Position numbers and translations under genes: made by a program
Shown here: positions 16,346 to 25,404 of the stretch, in pieces
Position numbering within the stretch: the first letter of the stretch is position 1
Layout: each line of letters begins with the position of its first letter
Notes under the pieces: model-generated
What the model was told of the DNA's origin: nothing
The model's input: only the letters and a program-made list of their open reading frames with translations
The model's database searches: none
Source: Bifidobacterium sp.
Lineage (GTDB): Bacteria > Actinomycetota > Actinomycetes > Actinomycetales > Bifidobacteriaceae
Assembly: GCF_022647885.1 (NCBI RefSeq)
Contig: NZ_JALCLM010000001.1
Location: 62,001 to 126,000, forward strand
Reading direction: 5' to 3'
DNA length: 64,000 nt

Positions 16346-17005
16346 ATGTCTGAAACCTCGTGGTTAAGCGTTTGGGCGGGTGCACTTCCCGAAATGCTCG
16401 ACGGCTTGAAACTAAGCCTACTCATAACGGTTGTGGTCATCCTCATCGGCATGCCCCTCGGATTATTACTGTCATTAGGTTCGGGGAGCCGTCTCAAAAT
16501 AGTGCGATGGCCTTGTTTCGCTATCGTTGAGATTGGTCGCGGAACCCCCGCCTTGGTGACTCTATATATTATCTACTATGGCTTACCTGATATTGGGCTC
16601 ACCTTTAGTGCTCTAATCTCTTCATTCATTGGCCTATCAATCACCACAGCTGCATACTCATGTGAATATATCCGTTCAGGTTTGCGATCCGTGCCTCGCT
16701 CGCAGATTGAAGCTGGTCAAGCTCTGGATTTGAAATGGTCAGATATCTACAGAAAAATCGTGATCCCGCAAGGCATGCGTATAGCTATTCCTGCGCTGCT
16801 CGGTTATTCGATTCAACTGTTCCAAATGACCTCGCTGACATACAACATCACCGTCAGAGAAATAACGGGTATCTCATATTCCTACGGTTTACAAACCTTC
16901 CAATATCTTGCGGTGTTCGCTTTGGCTGGGTTGTTGTATGCGGCGGTTTCAACACTCTGCACAATACTCGTCGCTTGGCTTGAACGAAGCGTGGCTCTTC
17001 ATTAG
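16346..17005 (+). CDS. amino-acid ABC transporter permease, second subunit
   Basis: A 219-residue permease homologous to the preceding one, with five or six membrane helices and the EAA loop visible as RSQIEAGQALDLKWSD near residue 115. The start is placed at ATG 16346 because AAGGGGG lies nine bases upstream; a TTG at 16328 would include this site within the gene. The start lies one base after the stop of the first permease, which implies coupled translation and equal subunit levels. The two permeases, the lipoprotein and the ATPase make a complete importer of the polar amino-acid family. Confidence 0.9.
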   Translation: MSETSWLSVWAGALPEMLDGLKLSLLITVVVILIGMPLGLLLSLGSGSRLKIVRWPCFAIVEIGRGTPALVTLYIIYYGLPDIGLTFSALISSFIGLSITTAAYSCEYIRSGLRSVPRSQIEAGQALDLKWSDIYRKIVIPQGMRIAIPALLGYSIQLFQMTSLTYNITVREITGISYSYGLQTFQYLAVFALAGLLYAAVSTLCTILVAWLERSVALH

Positions 17006-17176
17006 AGAGAGCGCTTAAGCGAGAAAGGGGATTCGATACGGCATCACATCCAGGGGAAGCATCATCCCCACAACTAGCGAAAAGGTTATAAAACGAAAAG
17101 CCACGAACTTCAGCACTGACGTTTGAAACAACAGCAATTTCGCAACAACCATACCTGAGGTTATGTAAGGAGAAGC

Positions 17177-18022
17177 ATGAGAAATCTGAAGAAGGCAATA
17201 GTAGGATCGTTATCCGCAGTATTCATGATGTCTGGCTTAGTAGCATGCGGGTCATCATCCGGTGCTTCGAGCAGCTCATCTAACTGCAAAGCAGCCCACG
17301 AATTTAGCACGATCACCACAGGGCAACTCACTGTAGCCATTCCAGAGTTACCTCCATTTACCAGCTATAAGGATAATAAAGCTACAGGAATTGACCCATC
17401 CATCATTAGCAAAATAGCCGACCTTGAATGTCTCAGCGTGAGTTATACACAAGTTTCTTTCGCTGAAGCCATTCCCGCAGTTCAATCAAACCGAGCAGAC
17501 ATCGCAATCGGAGATTATTACCGCACCAAAGAACGCGCCAAAGTTGTCGGCATGTCTGACGCCATGTATGCCGATCAGCTGGGAATAGTGTCCAAGGATG
17601 GCACAGATACTCTGAAGTCGCTTGAAGGGAAAAAGGTTGGCACGGTCGACGGTTACCTCTGGTTAAACGACACTAAAAAGATTTGGGGTGACAATCTCAC
17701 TATTTACTCCTCCAATGTTGAGATGCGCGAGGATATCGAATCAGGGAGAATCGTGGCAGGTTTTGATTCATATGCTACTGCTGCAGCATATTCGAAGGGT
17801 AAAGATTACAGCAGTAAGGTCGCCAAAGCGGATAGTCGAGTTTCTTCATCGGTCGACGGTGTACAAGCTGGAATCCCCTATACGAAAACCAACACCGCTC
17901 TTGGAGACGCACTAAATGCCGATATCAAGAAGCTTCGCGATGACGGTACTCTCGCTAAGATTTTCTCCGATATGGGTCTCGACACCAGCGCTACGAAAAT
18001 CACCAGTAGTGACCTCATCTAA
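17177..18022 (+). CDS. amino-acid ABC transporter substrate-binding lipoprotein
   Basis: A 281-residue extracellular binding protein (SBP_bac_3 family). The signal peptide ends in the lipobox LVAC with Cys24 or so, followed by a Ser-rich linker (GSSSGASSSSS), so the protein is lipid-anchored on the outer face. The mature part shows the family hallmarks GQLTVAIPELPPFTSY and ATGIDPSIISKIA and a second-lobe GKKVGTVDGYLW. The start ATG follows AAGGAG by four bases. A 171-base gap before the gene may contain an extra promoter, and a hairpin follows it, which fits the usual need for an excess of binding protein. The ligand is unknown. Confidence 0.92.
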   Translation: MRNLKKAIVGSLSAVFMMSGLVACGSSSGASSSSSNCKAAHEFSTITTGQLTVAIPELPPFTSYKDNKATGIDPSIISKIADLECLSVSYTQVSFAEAIPAVQSNRADIAIGDYYRTKERAKVVGMSDAMYADQLGIVSKDGTDTLKSLEGKKVGTVDGYLWLNDTKKIWGDNLTIYSSNVEMREDIESGRIVAGFDSYATAAAYSKGKDYSSKVAKADSRVSSSVDGVQAGIPYTKTNTALGDALNADIKKLRDDGTLAKIFSDMGLDTSATKITSSDLI

Positions 18023-18047
18023 CACATCTCTAGAACCAAGGAATATC

Positions 18048-18074
18048 TGGCCGGCATAACACTGATGCCGGCCA
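18048..18074 (+). terminator. intercistronic hairpin after the binding-protein gene
   Basis: A perfect 10-base inverted repeat, TGGCCGGCAT and ATGCCGGCCA, encloses a 7-base loop 26 bases after the binding-protein stop and 38 bases before the ATPase start. There is no following T-run, so it more likely stabilises upstream mRNA or acts as a partial terminator. This is a common way to make more binding protein than ATPase. Confidence 0.6.
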
Positions 18075-18111
18075 CCAAATCCGTCATTAGCACTTCGAGA
18101 GGGATACGCCC

Positions 18112-18891
18112 ATGGAACATACAGCAGACAGCGAGAGAGACACCGATATCATTTTGGAGATTGCTTCTCTTGGAAAGTCATTCCGCGATCACACTATTTT
18201 CTCTGATGTGTCATTGCGTGTGCGAAAAGGGGAAGTGTGCTCGATTATTGGGCCTTCAGGAGCGGGGAAAAGTACTTTCCTTCGATGCATCAACCTTCTT
18301 GAGCAACCTGATAAGGGCAACATGTGGATTGCTGGGCAATATATTGAATCAGGTATGAAGATTTCCAACAATGATTTGATTCAGCTCAGACGTAATGTCG
18401 GCATGGTATTCCAAAGTTTCAATCTCTTCCCTAATATGAGCGTCCTTGAGAACATCGTATTTCCTGAACAACGCGTGCTATCTCGTTCTGCTGCAGAAAG
18501 TAAGGAAGTAGCCATGGAATTGCTCAGCAAGGTCGGTCTCGCAGACCGCGCGCAAGCCAGACCTAGCCAGCTTTCAGGCGGACAACAACAACGAGTAGCC
18601 ATTGCCAGAGCATTGGCTCTAGAACCAAAAATCATGCTGTTTGATGAACCAACTTCAGCTTTGGACCCCGAAGTTGGTCTTGACGTACTCCGCGTAATGC
18701 AAGATGTTGCACGCAGTGGCATGACCATGCTGGTGGTCACTCACGAGATGCGCTTTGCACGAGAAATAGGTGATCACTTAGTAGTTATGGGCGATGGCGG
18801 AATTCTTGAGCAGGGCGACCCAGATGAAATCATGACATCACCGCAGAAGGAACGTACCCGCAAATTCTTCACGGCAGTCATTGATCGCTAA
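18112..18891 (+). CDS. amino-acid ABC transporter ATPase (GlnQ type)
   Basis: A 259-residue ATPase subunit. Walker A is GPSGAGKST near residue 46, the signature LSGGQQQR near 158, Walker [15 protein letters not shown] near 177, and the switch His lies in VVTHEMRFA. Length and the [10 protein letters not shown] pattern are typical of the polar amino-acid subfamily. The start ATG at 18112 follows GAGAGG. It powers the two permeases encoded upstream. The first 15 residues are polar and unlike the family core, which starts at about residue 16 (IILEIASLGKSF). Confidence 0.93.
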   Translation: MEHTADSERDTDIILEIASLGKSFRDHTIFSDVSLRVRKGEVCSIIGPSGAGKSTFLRCINLLEQPDKGNMWIAGQYIESGMKISNNDLIQLRRNVGMVFQSFNLFPNMSVLENIVFPEQRVLSRSAAESKEVAMELLSKVGLADRAQARPSQLSGGQQQRVAIARALALEPKIMLFDEPTSALDPEVGLDVLRVMQDVARSGMTMLVVTHEMRFAREIGDHLVVMGDGGILEQGDPDEIMTSPQKERTRKFFTAVIDR

Positions 18892-18957
18892 CTTCGCCGA
18901 GCAACGGCGTAGACACCTATGTGTCGCGCTGCCCACTATTACCCATCAGGAGAAACT

Positions 18958-19329
18958 ATGGATATTCAGACAATTACTCTTGGAAACACCGTTGCGGCCT
19001 ACAGTCATGCAACCGTAGCGAATGGTGTTGTTTTCACATCTGGATGCACCCCGCACCACCCTGACACTGGAGTTGTTCAAGGCAAGGGTATCGAGGGACA
19101 AACTCGTTTATCGCTTCAACTACTCGAGAACATACTAAAAAAAGCTGGTTCGGACCTTAACCACCTATTACAAGTGCAAGTTTTTCTTAACGATATAGAC
19201 AATGATTATGCTGCCTTTGACGCTGTATACAAAAGCATGATTCCTGCGCCCTATCCCCCTCGAGCAACTGTCGGCGCAAGGCTTCCCGGATATAGCATCG
19301 AAGTTGTTGCGCGGGCGGCCACAGTCTAA
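18958..19329 (+). CDS. RidA/YjgF-family deaminase-like protein
   Basis: A 123-residue member of the RidA superfamily, small trimeric enzymes that hydrolyse reactive enamine or imine intermediates made by PLP enzymes. The conserved arginine is seen in PYPPRATVGA, and the final strand ends SIEVVARA. The start is ATG 18958 after AGGAGA; upstream in-frame codons have no ribosome site. It is the last gene of the PucR-linked cluster, which supports a role in clearing or processing the imine product of the cluster aminotransferase. It is clearly different in sequence from the second RidA at 63118-63495. Confidence 0.88.
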   Translation: MDIQTITLGNTVAAYSHATVANGVVFTSGCTPHHPDTGVVQGKGIEGQTRLSLQLLENILKKAGSDLNHLLQVQVFLNDIDNDYAAFDAVYKSMIPAPYPPRATVGARLPGYSIEVVARAATV

Positions 19330-19350
19330 CCCTGCGCACCACAAGACTTA

Positions 19351-19701
19351 TTAGAGTTCGCCGGTGAGGAACTGAGCCCGACCAGGACCGAAACTCCAGT
19401 CCGCATCGCTATTGACGCTCAAATTCACCATGACGTCCTCCTGCCGAACACACAGCTGCTCATGGAGTTCATGAACGAGATCGGCATAGAACATCTTCTT
19501 CTGCTCTTCGGTGCACGGACGCGTGACGAGGCTGAACACCAACACCTCGTCGCTGCGCTCAATGCCCAGAGCTGTATATATTGCTGTTCTACTGATAATG
19601 CCCGAAATCCAGTCGAGTTGTTTCAGCACCAAACGAAAACCAATCGGCCCCGTAATCGAAGGCGTAAAAGTAGCGGGACTTAAGACCCATGTAGCGAACA
19701 A
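19351..19701 (-). pseudogene. 5'-truncated tautomerase-family gene
   Basis: The C-terminal 75 residues match the tautomerase_2 family (YTALGIERSDEVLVF, EEQKKMFYADL, then DADWSFGPGRAQFLTGEL), which is well conserved to its natural end. The expected N-terminal 35-40 residues, including the catalytic Pro that follows the start Met, are missing. The frame opens instead with a non-homologous segment (MFATWVLSPATFTP) from a TTG codon without a ribosome site. I therefore read this as a 5'-truncated remnant. On the same strand, a different frame over about 19594-19755 also looks protein-like (ending in RLDFGHYQ), which suggests a rearranged junction. It converges on the RidA gene. Confidence 0.55.
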
Positions 19702-19836
19702 AGTGGATCGTCATACTGGCAAGATTATCGAAAGTATAGGCGGCCGCCTCACAAAGCGATCAGCAATTTCAATCTCACCGCAAATAGGCAATGATAAGCT
19801 GATTCTTCCCAGCACAACATCGAAAGATTGGTCGAC

Positions 19837-21075
19837 ATGTCTTCAATCCCTCAAACAGTCACGGGAATGATACGACGCATCAAGACCTTTGCAAATAACG
19901 AGAAACACAGCGGTTTGCTCATGCTGTTCATGGGTGTAATCGGGTTCCTTGTATGCAACATACCTGGGACGTCACAAAACTACCGGCTCATCTCTGATTT
20001 CGCGACGAATCTTCCATTGCCTCATCTCAACCTTTCCATCTCGCAATGGGCGCAGGACGGACTGCTGACACTATTTTTTCTGGTCATCGGCCTTGACTTG
20101 CGACAAGAAATGGCAAGTGGATTCCTCAAGAATCCTCGTAATGCCGCCACCCCCATCATTGGTGCCATCTGCGGGGTTATCGTCCCTTCCCTGCTCTTCA
20201 TCGCAATCAATTTCTCATCACCATCAACCGCACAAGGGTGGACTATCCCGACAGCCACGGATATCGCTTTCTCCGTCACTGTGCTGTCTTTGGCTTCAAA
20301 ACATGTGCAACCTGCAATCAGGGCCTTCCTGCTGACATTGGCCACAGTCGATGACGTAATAGGAATCCTCCTAATCGCAATCGTGTATTCGCATCCTTCA
20401 TCGATATGGGCCTTACTGGCATTGACAGCGTGCTTATTTGCCTGGTTTCTTCTTACTCGCACGCGCAAACCCTTCTGGCCCCTGCTCATCGCCGTGGGTA
20501 TAGGCGCTTGGTATGCGATGATTCTGGCCGGAATTCACCCGACTCTCTCCGGAGTCGCTATTGGTCTGCTCACACCTGCGCTACCCATTCACCAGGAAAA
20601 TTCCCCGCGTGCGGAACGATATAGACGCAAGCTCTCTCCGATATCAGCCCTGATTGCGCTGCCGCTATTTGCCTTCTTCGCGATGGGAATTCCTCTACAT
20701 GAAGTCAGCGCCGACACCCTCACGACCCCGCTCTTCCTAGGCGTGGCCATTGGACTTGTCGTGGGAAAGCCCCTCGGCATCATGATCGCAACGAAGCTAT
20801 GCAGTATGGCAGGTCTTACGGTCGGCAACAACACACGTCCCATGCAATTATTCGGTGTCAGCCAGCTATGCGGAATCGGTTTCACCGTATCGTTCCTGAT
20901 GTCAGGTCTGGCATTCAGTGAGCAATCCTTCATTGACACTGCTCGTTTCGCGGTTCTCCTCGGATCATTGATCGCCTGTATCCTCGGCGTACTTATCCTC
21001 AAGATTGACGAGCATCAGCATTCTGCGTCTTCAGGTGTCGGTAAAGGATCAGGCCCAGTGCCACAAATGCAATAA
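19837..21075 (+). CDS. nhaA: NhaA-type Na+/H+ antiporter
   Basis: A 412-residue polytopic membrane protein of the NhaA family, which exchanges internal Na+ for external H+ for pH and salt homeostasis. About eleven or twelve helices are visible. The ion-binding pair is present in LATVDDVIGILL near residue 170, and the family pattern DGLLTLFFLVIGLDLRQEM near 73 and GWTIPTATDIAFSVTVL near 132 are clear. ATG 19837 is preferred to the TTG at 19828; neither has a strong ribosome site. The C-terminal tail after the last helix is short and His/Ser-rich. It stands alone, with no recognisable operon partner. Confidence 0.9.
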   Translation: MSSIPQTVTGMIRRIKTFANNEKHSGLLMLFMGVIGFLVCNIPGTSQNYRLISDFATNLPLPHLNLSISQWAQDGLLTLFFLVIGLDLRQEMASGFLKNPRNAATPIIGAICGVIVPSLLFIAINFSSPSTAQGWTIPTATDIAFSVTVLSLASKHVQPAIRAFLLTLATVDDVIGILLIAIVYSHPSSIWALLALTACLFAWFLLTRTRKPFWPLLIAVGIGAWYAMILAGIHPTLSGVAIGLLTPALPIHQENSPRAERYRRKLSPISALIALPLFAFFAMGIPLHEVSADTLTTPLFLGVAIGLVVGKPLGIMIATKLCSMAGLTVGNNTRPMQLFGVSQLCGIGFTVSFLMSGLAFSEQSFIDTARFAVLLGSLIACILGVLILKIDEHQHSASSGVGKGSGPVPQMQ

Positions 21076-21300
21076 CCGCAACCATGACCAATCACCGAAT
21101 ACGGAGCTAAAGATTCTGAACTGAGCTGCGGATGGAATGACATTCATGGCATGGAGATAATAACCATTCACGATTCTGAGAAATAATAATCATGGCCACC
21201 CAAGATGCCTACATCGAAGTTGTACACCTACATAGACAGCACGAATTGCATATAGGCACCCACCGCAAATCGTGTTCACGATGAAGCTAACGAGCCACTC

Positions 21301-21873
21301 TCAATGGAGCTTATCAACGCCGTGTTTGCGATTTACTTCGTCGAGTTTCTGCTGCTGCGCATCATGAAGATGACCGATTTCGTCAGCAAATACTTCTTGC
21401 GTCATAGCCTGTGTTTGTTCCATCTTTTCAGTGACTTGTTCTCTTGTCAGTGTTTTGTTGTGGCTATCCAACTCAACCCACAAATTGACAGAGAGCTCCA
21501 CAATCCCCATAATCAGGCCAACAGATACGGCTTGCAAGTAAGTACTTCCGCTCAACACACTAATGACCACAGCAATAATTGCTAAACAGAGCGCTTGAAT
21601 CGCTACATACCAAGGAGCAGGGTGATCACTACGCTGACGTTGTGAGCAGATATAACTGATACACCCACTACATACGGCACCTAAAATCGTCGAAAATACA
21701 ATGATTCCAAACAATGTTGAGGAAGAAATGCGAGTCAGCGAAAATATCTTTCCGCACAACCAACATAACAAGAAATTCACGGGAAGCAGGATGCTCTCCG
21801 TAATCAGCGCACCTTGCACCATACTCTTGAGAGGAATGGGCGACCAATCGTCATCGTTCTTCTCTGCGCCCAT
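21301..21873 (-). CDS. membrane protein with cytosolic coiled-coil tail, function unknown
   Basis: A 190-residue protein with four hydrophobic segments between about residues 20 and 135, followed by a charged Gln- and Glu-rich tail (EQVTEKMEQTQAMTQEVFADE) likely to form a coiled coil. I do not recognise the family. The start ATG at 21873 follows AGGGG by eight bases; a GTG at 21882 overlaps this site and is less likely. It is monocistronic, facing away from the PTS locus, with 225 bases to NhaA. No catalytic or binding motif is evident. Confidence 0.7.
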   Translation of the reverse strand: MGAEKNDDDWSPIPLKSMVQGALITESILLPVNFLLCWLCGKIFSLTRISSSTLFGIIVFSTILGAVCSGCISYICSQRQRSDHPAPWYVAIQALCLAIIAVVISVLSGSTYLQAVSVGLIMGIVELSVNLWVELDSHNKTLTREQVTEKMEQTQAMTQEVFADEIGHLHDAQQQKLDEVNRKHGVDKLH

Positions 21874-22143
21874 CACAATCACCCCTATCGTCAGTACTCA
21901 TCACCGCAACTATTAACACTTCATGTGACGCGTAAGCAAGCTTAAGCGCGTTCAACTCACATATCGTGGGACAACAACAGTAATAGGCAGGTATCCGAGT
22001 GCCGCATACTTGTCGATATAGTATTGCGAGAGCTCAACAGCAGCTTCAAGTATTCGAAATCCACCCTGCACACGCCACATCATCCTCAGTGTTGCGCCAC
22101 ATTACCTTCAGTGGTACGGTTACCATCAATCGCAGTAATAGCA

Positions 22144-22173
22144 GGGTTGCTACTCAGTAATGAGGCAAGACCT
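22144..22173 (+). promoter_or_regulatory. ribonucleic antiterminator (RAT) site of the PTS leader
   Basis: Thirty bases closely match, as recalled, the RAT hairpins bound by LicT/SacY/BglG proteins: GGGTTGCTACT at the 5' side and GAGGCAAGACCT at the 3' side. The lower stem pairs GGGTTG with CAAGACC around the usual mismatch. Compared with the usual CTG/CAG, the upper stem has CTC/GAG, a compensatory change. Its 3' end overlaps the left arm of the terminator by seven bases, so antiterminator and terminator exclude each other. Confidence 0.85.
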
Positions 22174-22207
22174 GAGACAGAGTTATATCTGTCTCAGGTC
22201 TTTTTTT
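22167..22207 (+). terminator. leader terminator controlled by the RAT
   Basis: A perfect 14-base stem (AAGACCTGAGACAG at 22167-22180, matching 22189-22202) with an 8-base loop runs into seven T residues (22201-22207). It is a strong intrinsic terminator 41 bases before the enzyme II start. The RAT hairpin blocks its left arm when stabilised by the antiterminator protein. Confidence 0.9.
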
Positions 22208-22247
22208 GTTTGTGCTGCGGTGTGTATCCGTGAAGAAGGAGACAACG

Positions 22248-24362
22248 ATGTCCAATACACAGGAATCTGCCGAGAGAATTATCTCCGGCATCGGGGGCTC
22301 AGCCAATGTGCGCAGTATGACTCATTGTGCTACTCGTCTCCGTTTTGAACTTAAAGACAATAACAACGTAGATCAGCAAGCTCTTGAAGCAACACCAGAA
22401 GTACTGGGAGCTGTTGCACAAAGTGGCAATCGCTATCAGGTAGTCATTGGCGGCGGTGTAGAAACCATGTATAACGCCATCGTCTCGCTACCAAGTATGG
22501 CGAATGTTTCTCATGGTGAAGAATCCGACGAAGCATCGAACGGCACAGCAGACGCATCTAATGCTGACGTTAAGGCAGCTGCGAGAAGCAAAGCGCGCGG
22601 CAAAGTCGCTTGGCTGGATTCATTCTTCGAATATCTTTCCGATTCATTCCGTCCAATTCTTGGCGTGCTTTTGGGTGCTTCGTTAATTATCGCCTTTGCA
22701 TCCGTAATGGATGCACTCGGCATTGTTGACTTCCGTTCAACTACAAAAGCTGCGGGCTGGGTATTTGTTGATGCCATGTGGCGTGGTGTGTTCTACTTCC
22801 TACCCATCATGATTGCCTACAATGCAGCGAAGAAGCTCAAGGTTGATCCCTGGCTTGGCGCAACGGTTATGGCGGCATTGATGACACCGAATTTCATGAG
22901 TCTTTCAGATGTTAAAACTTTCCCCAATGAAACTCTCTGCGTCGTCAACCAAACACTGAACACTAGTTCCTGCACCACCAAGATTTTTGGTCTCACCATG
23001 CAGTTGAACGATTACGGCGGCAATGTATTCGTTCCATTAATGATGGTTGCAGTACTCGCCTTGGTCTATCACGGTTTCAAGAAAGTCATTCCGAGTAGCG
23101 TACAAATGGTATTCCTGCCATTCCTGTCGATGATTATCATCATCCCACTCACAGCTTTCCTCATTGGACCGCTCGGCATCTGGCTCGGCAACGGCATCGG
23201 CGCAGGGCTAGCTTGGCTAAATACCACTGCTCCATTCATCTTCGCAATTCTCATTCCTATGATCTACCCGTTCCTCGTACCACTTGGTTTGCACTGGCCA
23301 TTGAATGCTCTGATGTTGGTCAACATCCAAACTCTCGGCTATGACTTCATTCAAGGCCCAATGGGTGCATGGAACTTCGCTTGCTTCGGCGCAACCGCCG
23401 GTGTGCTGTTCATCGCTTGGCGCAATAAGGATAAAGTCATGAAGCAGACCGCAACCGGCGCTTTGGTCGCAGGTCTCTTCGGCGGTGTTTCCGAACCCTC
23501 TCTATATGGCATTCATCTTCGCTTCAAGAGGATCTATCCGCGTATGCTGGTCGGCTGCTTCGCAGGCGGACTTACCCTAGCCATTTTGAGTTTGCCCTAT
23601 GGTGGAGTCAGAACCGGAGCATTCGCATTCACTTCATTGCTAACTATCCCTGTATTTAGCCCAATGTGGGTATACGCAATTTCAGTTGCGGTTGCTTTCG
23701 TAGTAGCTATGACACTAATTATCATCAGCGATTACCGCACACCTGAGCAAAAAGCTGAAGCAGCTGCAGCCTTGGCAAAAGCCGAGCAACAAGCATCTGC
23801 GGATGCTTCAGCACAGGAAGCGCTATCCACTCAGCCGGTAACAACGTTAACCGCAGATACTCCTGGGACTCTCTCAGGAACGTCTGATTCATCACCAGCT
23901 GCCGCACCCGTTTCTGTAGTTCGCGCTCCAATAGCAGGACATGTCATCACGCTCGACGAAACTGGTGACCCAGTTTTCGCCACCAAAGCGTTGGGAGAAG
24001 GAGTAGGCATCGTTCCTGATGGATCTGCCGTGGTTGCTCCTGTAAGCGGTACTCTGCTCAGCGTCGCCAAAACAGGCCATGCGTTCGGCATCAAAACTGA
24101 CGATGGTGTAGAAGTACTAGTTCATATTGGCATTGATACCGTAAAGATGAAGGGAGAAGGCTTCACCGTTGCAGTTAGCAAAGGAAGTCGAGTTAATGTA
24201 GGCGACCTGCTCACAACTGTCGATTTTGATGCTATTCGCGCAGCCGGTTATAGCACCACCACAGTTGTCACTGTTACCAATACCTTGCGTTTACATACCG
24301 TGGAACCAATAACTGATGTTAACGTGGGTATAGGGGATCCCATCATTGCAGTGGAGCATTGA
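22248..24362 (+). CDS. PTS enzyme IIBCA, glucose/beta-glucoside family
   Basis: A 704-residue sugar permease of the glucose superfamily with all three modules fused. The IIB domain comes first with phospho-Cys27 (MTHCATRLRF), then a IIC membrane domain of about ten helices (GGVSEPSLYGIHLRFK near 415), then an Ala/Gln-rich linker and a IIA domain from about 565 with the phospho-His in VEVLVHIGIDTVKM. The IIB-IIC-IIA order matches BglP/BglF beta-glucoside carriers. Control by RAT and a BglG-type antiterminator supports a beta-glucoside or sucrose-type substrate. ATG 22248 follows AAGGAG. The phosphate comes from HPr and enzyme I encoded downstream. Confidence 0.93.
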   Translation: MSNTQESAERIISGIGGSANVRSMTHCATRLRFELKDNNNVDQQALEATPEVLGAVAQSGNRYQVVIGGGVETMYNAIVSLPSMANVSHGEESDEASNGTADASNADVKAAARSKARGKVAWLDSFFEYLSDSFRPILGVLLGASLIIAFASVMDALGIVDFRSTTKAAGWVFVDAMWRGVFYFLPIMIAYNAAKKLKVDPWLGATVMAALMTPNFMSLSDVKTFPNETLCVVNQTLNTSSCTTKIFGLTMQLNDYGGNVFVPLMMVAVLALVYHGFKKVIPSSVQMVFLPFLSMIIIIPLTAFLIGPLGIWLGNGIGAGLAWLNTTAPFIFAILIPMIYPFLVPLGLHWPLNALMLVNIQTLGYDFIQGPMGAWNFACFGATAGVLFIAWRNKDKVMKQTATGALVAGLFGGVSEPSLYGIHLRFKRIYPRMLVGCFAGGLTLAILSLPYGGVRTGAFAFTSLLTIPVFSPMWVYAISVAVAFVVAMTLIIISDYRTPEQKAEAAAALAKAEQQASADASAQEALSTQPVTTLTADTPGTLSGTSDSSPAAAPVSVVRAPIAGHVITLDETGDPVFATKALGEGVGIVPDGSAVVAPVSGTLLSVAKTGHAFGIKTDDGVEVLVHIGIDTVKMKGEGFTVAVSKGSRVNVGDLLTTVDFDAIRAAGYSTTTVVTVTNTLRLHTVEPITDVNVGIGDPIIAVEH

Positions 24363-24414
24363 GTTCAGGGATTGATGACGTTGCACATGGGCTTCGTTAT
24401 GAAAGGAGGTCGCC

Positions 24415-25272
24415 ATGGAAATTCTTCGAGTATTCAACAATAATGTGGTGTTAGCGAAGGACGAACATGCCGATGAAGTAATCCTTACAGGCCGAGGTCT
24501 CGGCTTTCAAGCGAAGCCCGGCGCACACGTTGATCCACAAAAAGTTGTCAGAAAATTCATTCCCTCTGACGGACGCGATCCTGATCATATGGCCGAGATG
24601 CTGTCGTGTATTTCACCCGATATCATCCAAATTGTTACTGATGCCATGCAAGATGTTGGTCTTAAAGAGCTGTCGCAGAGCAAACCAATGCTGGTTATGG
24701 CGCTATCCGACCACGTTGGTTTTGCTCTGCAGCGCATCAAGAAGGGAATCACAGTTGAATATCCGTTACAAGCCGAGGTTGAACATCTCTACCCCGAGGA
24801 ATACAGCAAAAGCGTTGAGCTTCTTGGTGCATTAAATACCCGTCTGAACAATGCGATGCCCCGTGCTGAGGCAATCGCACTGGCGCTACATCTCGTTAAT
24901 GCGGGATTCTCCACCGGGGATTTGACGTATACATACACCATGACAGGCATTATTCAGCAGATGCTCGCCGTGGTTGAAAGCAGTTGCCGCGTCCGACTCG
25001 ATTCCAGCTCGATCAATGTTGGCCGATTCATCACACATCTGCGATATCTCTTCGTAAGGATTCACCAGCATAAGCAGCTTGAGGGTGATGAACGGTCACC
25101 AATCGCCACCGCAATTATGCAGAGCTATCCCGACGCTATGGATTGTGCGGAGAAACTGGCAACAATCGTTGAACTCCGTTTCGATGTAAATCTCACAGAA
25201 GATGAAATCGCTTATCTAGCACTTCATGTTTACCGAGTTGCTCAGCAACCTAAAGTTAAAACTCACGCTTAG
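24415..25272 (+). CDS. licT: BglG/LicT-family transcription antiterminator
   Basis: A 285-residue RNA-binding regulator. The N-terminal 55 residues are the co-antiterminator domain (MEILRVFNNNVVLAKDEH, LTGRGLGFQAKPG). Two PRD domains follow, with candidate phospho-histidines in SDHVGFALQ, ALALHLVN, RIHQHKQL and YLALHVYRV. In this family HPr phosphorylation of the second PRD activates and enzyme II-dependent phosphorylation of the first inhibits. It therefore very likely binds the RAT upstream of the enzyme II gene in the same transcript, giving autoregulation by sugar supply. The ribosome site AAAGGAGGT is near perfect. It lies 52 bases after the enzyme II stop. Confidence 0.93.
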   Translation: MEILRVFNNNVVLAKDEHADEVILTGRGLGFQAKPGAHVDPQKVVRKFIPSDGRDPDHMAEMLSCISPDIIQIVTDAMQDVGLKELSQSKPMLVMALSDHVGFALQRIKKGITVEYPLQAEVEHLYPEEYSKSVELLGALNTRLNNAMPRAEAIALALHLVNAGFSTGDLTYTYTMTGIIQQMLAVVESSCRVRLDSSSINVGRFITHLRYLFVRIHQHKQLEGDERSPIATAIMQSYPDAMDCAEKLATIVELRFDVNLTEDEIAYLALHVYRVAQQPKVKTHA

Positions 25273-25404
25273 TTATTACTACTTTGACCTCAGTAATCAG
25301 GTTGCCTCAGCAGCCTCTAATACAGCACTTGTTCGTCGCCCTGTTAAGGACGACAACAACACATCCGTAGCGATGGCTACCGGATTGTTCAGAAAGGAAC
25401 CCTC

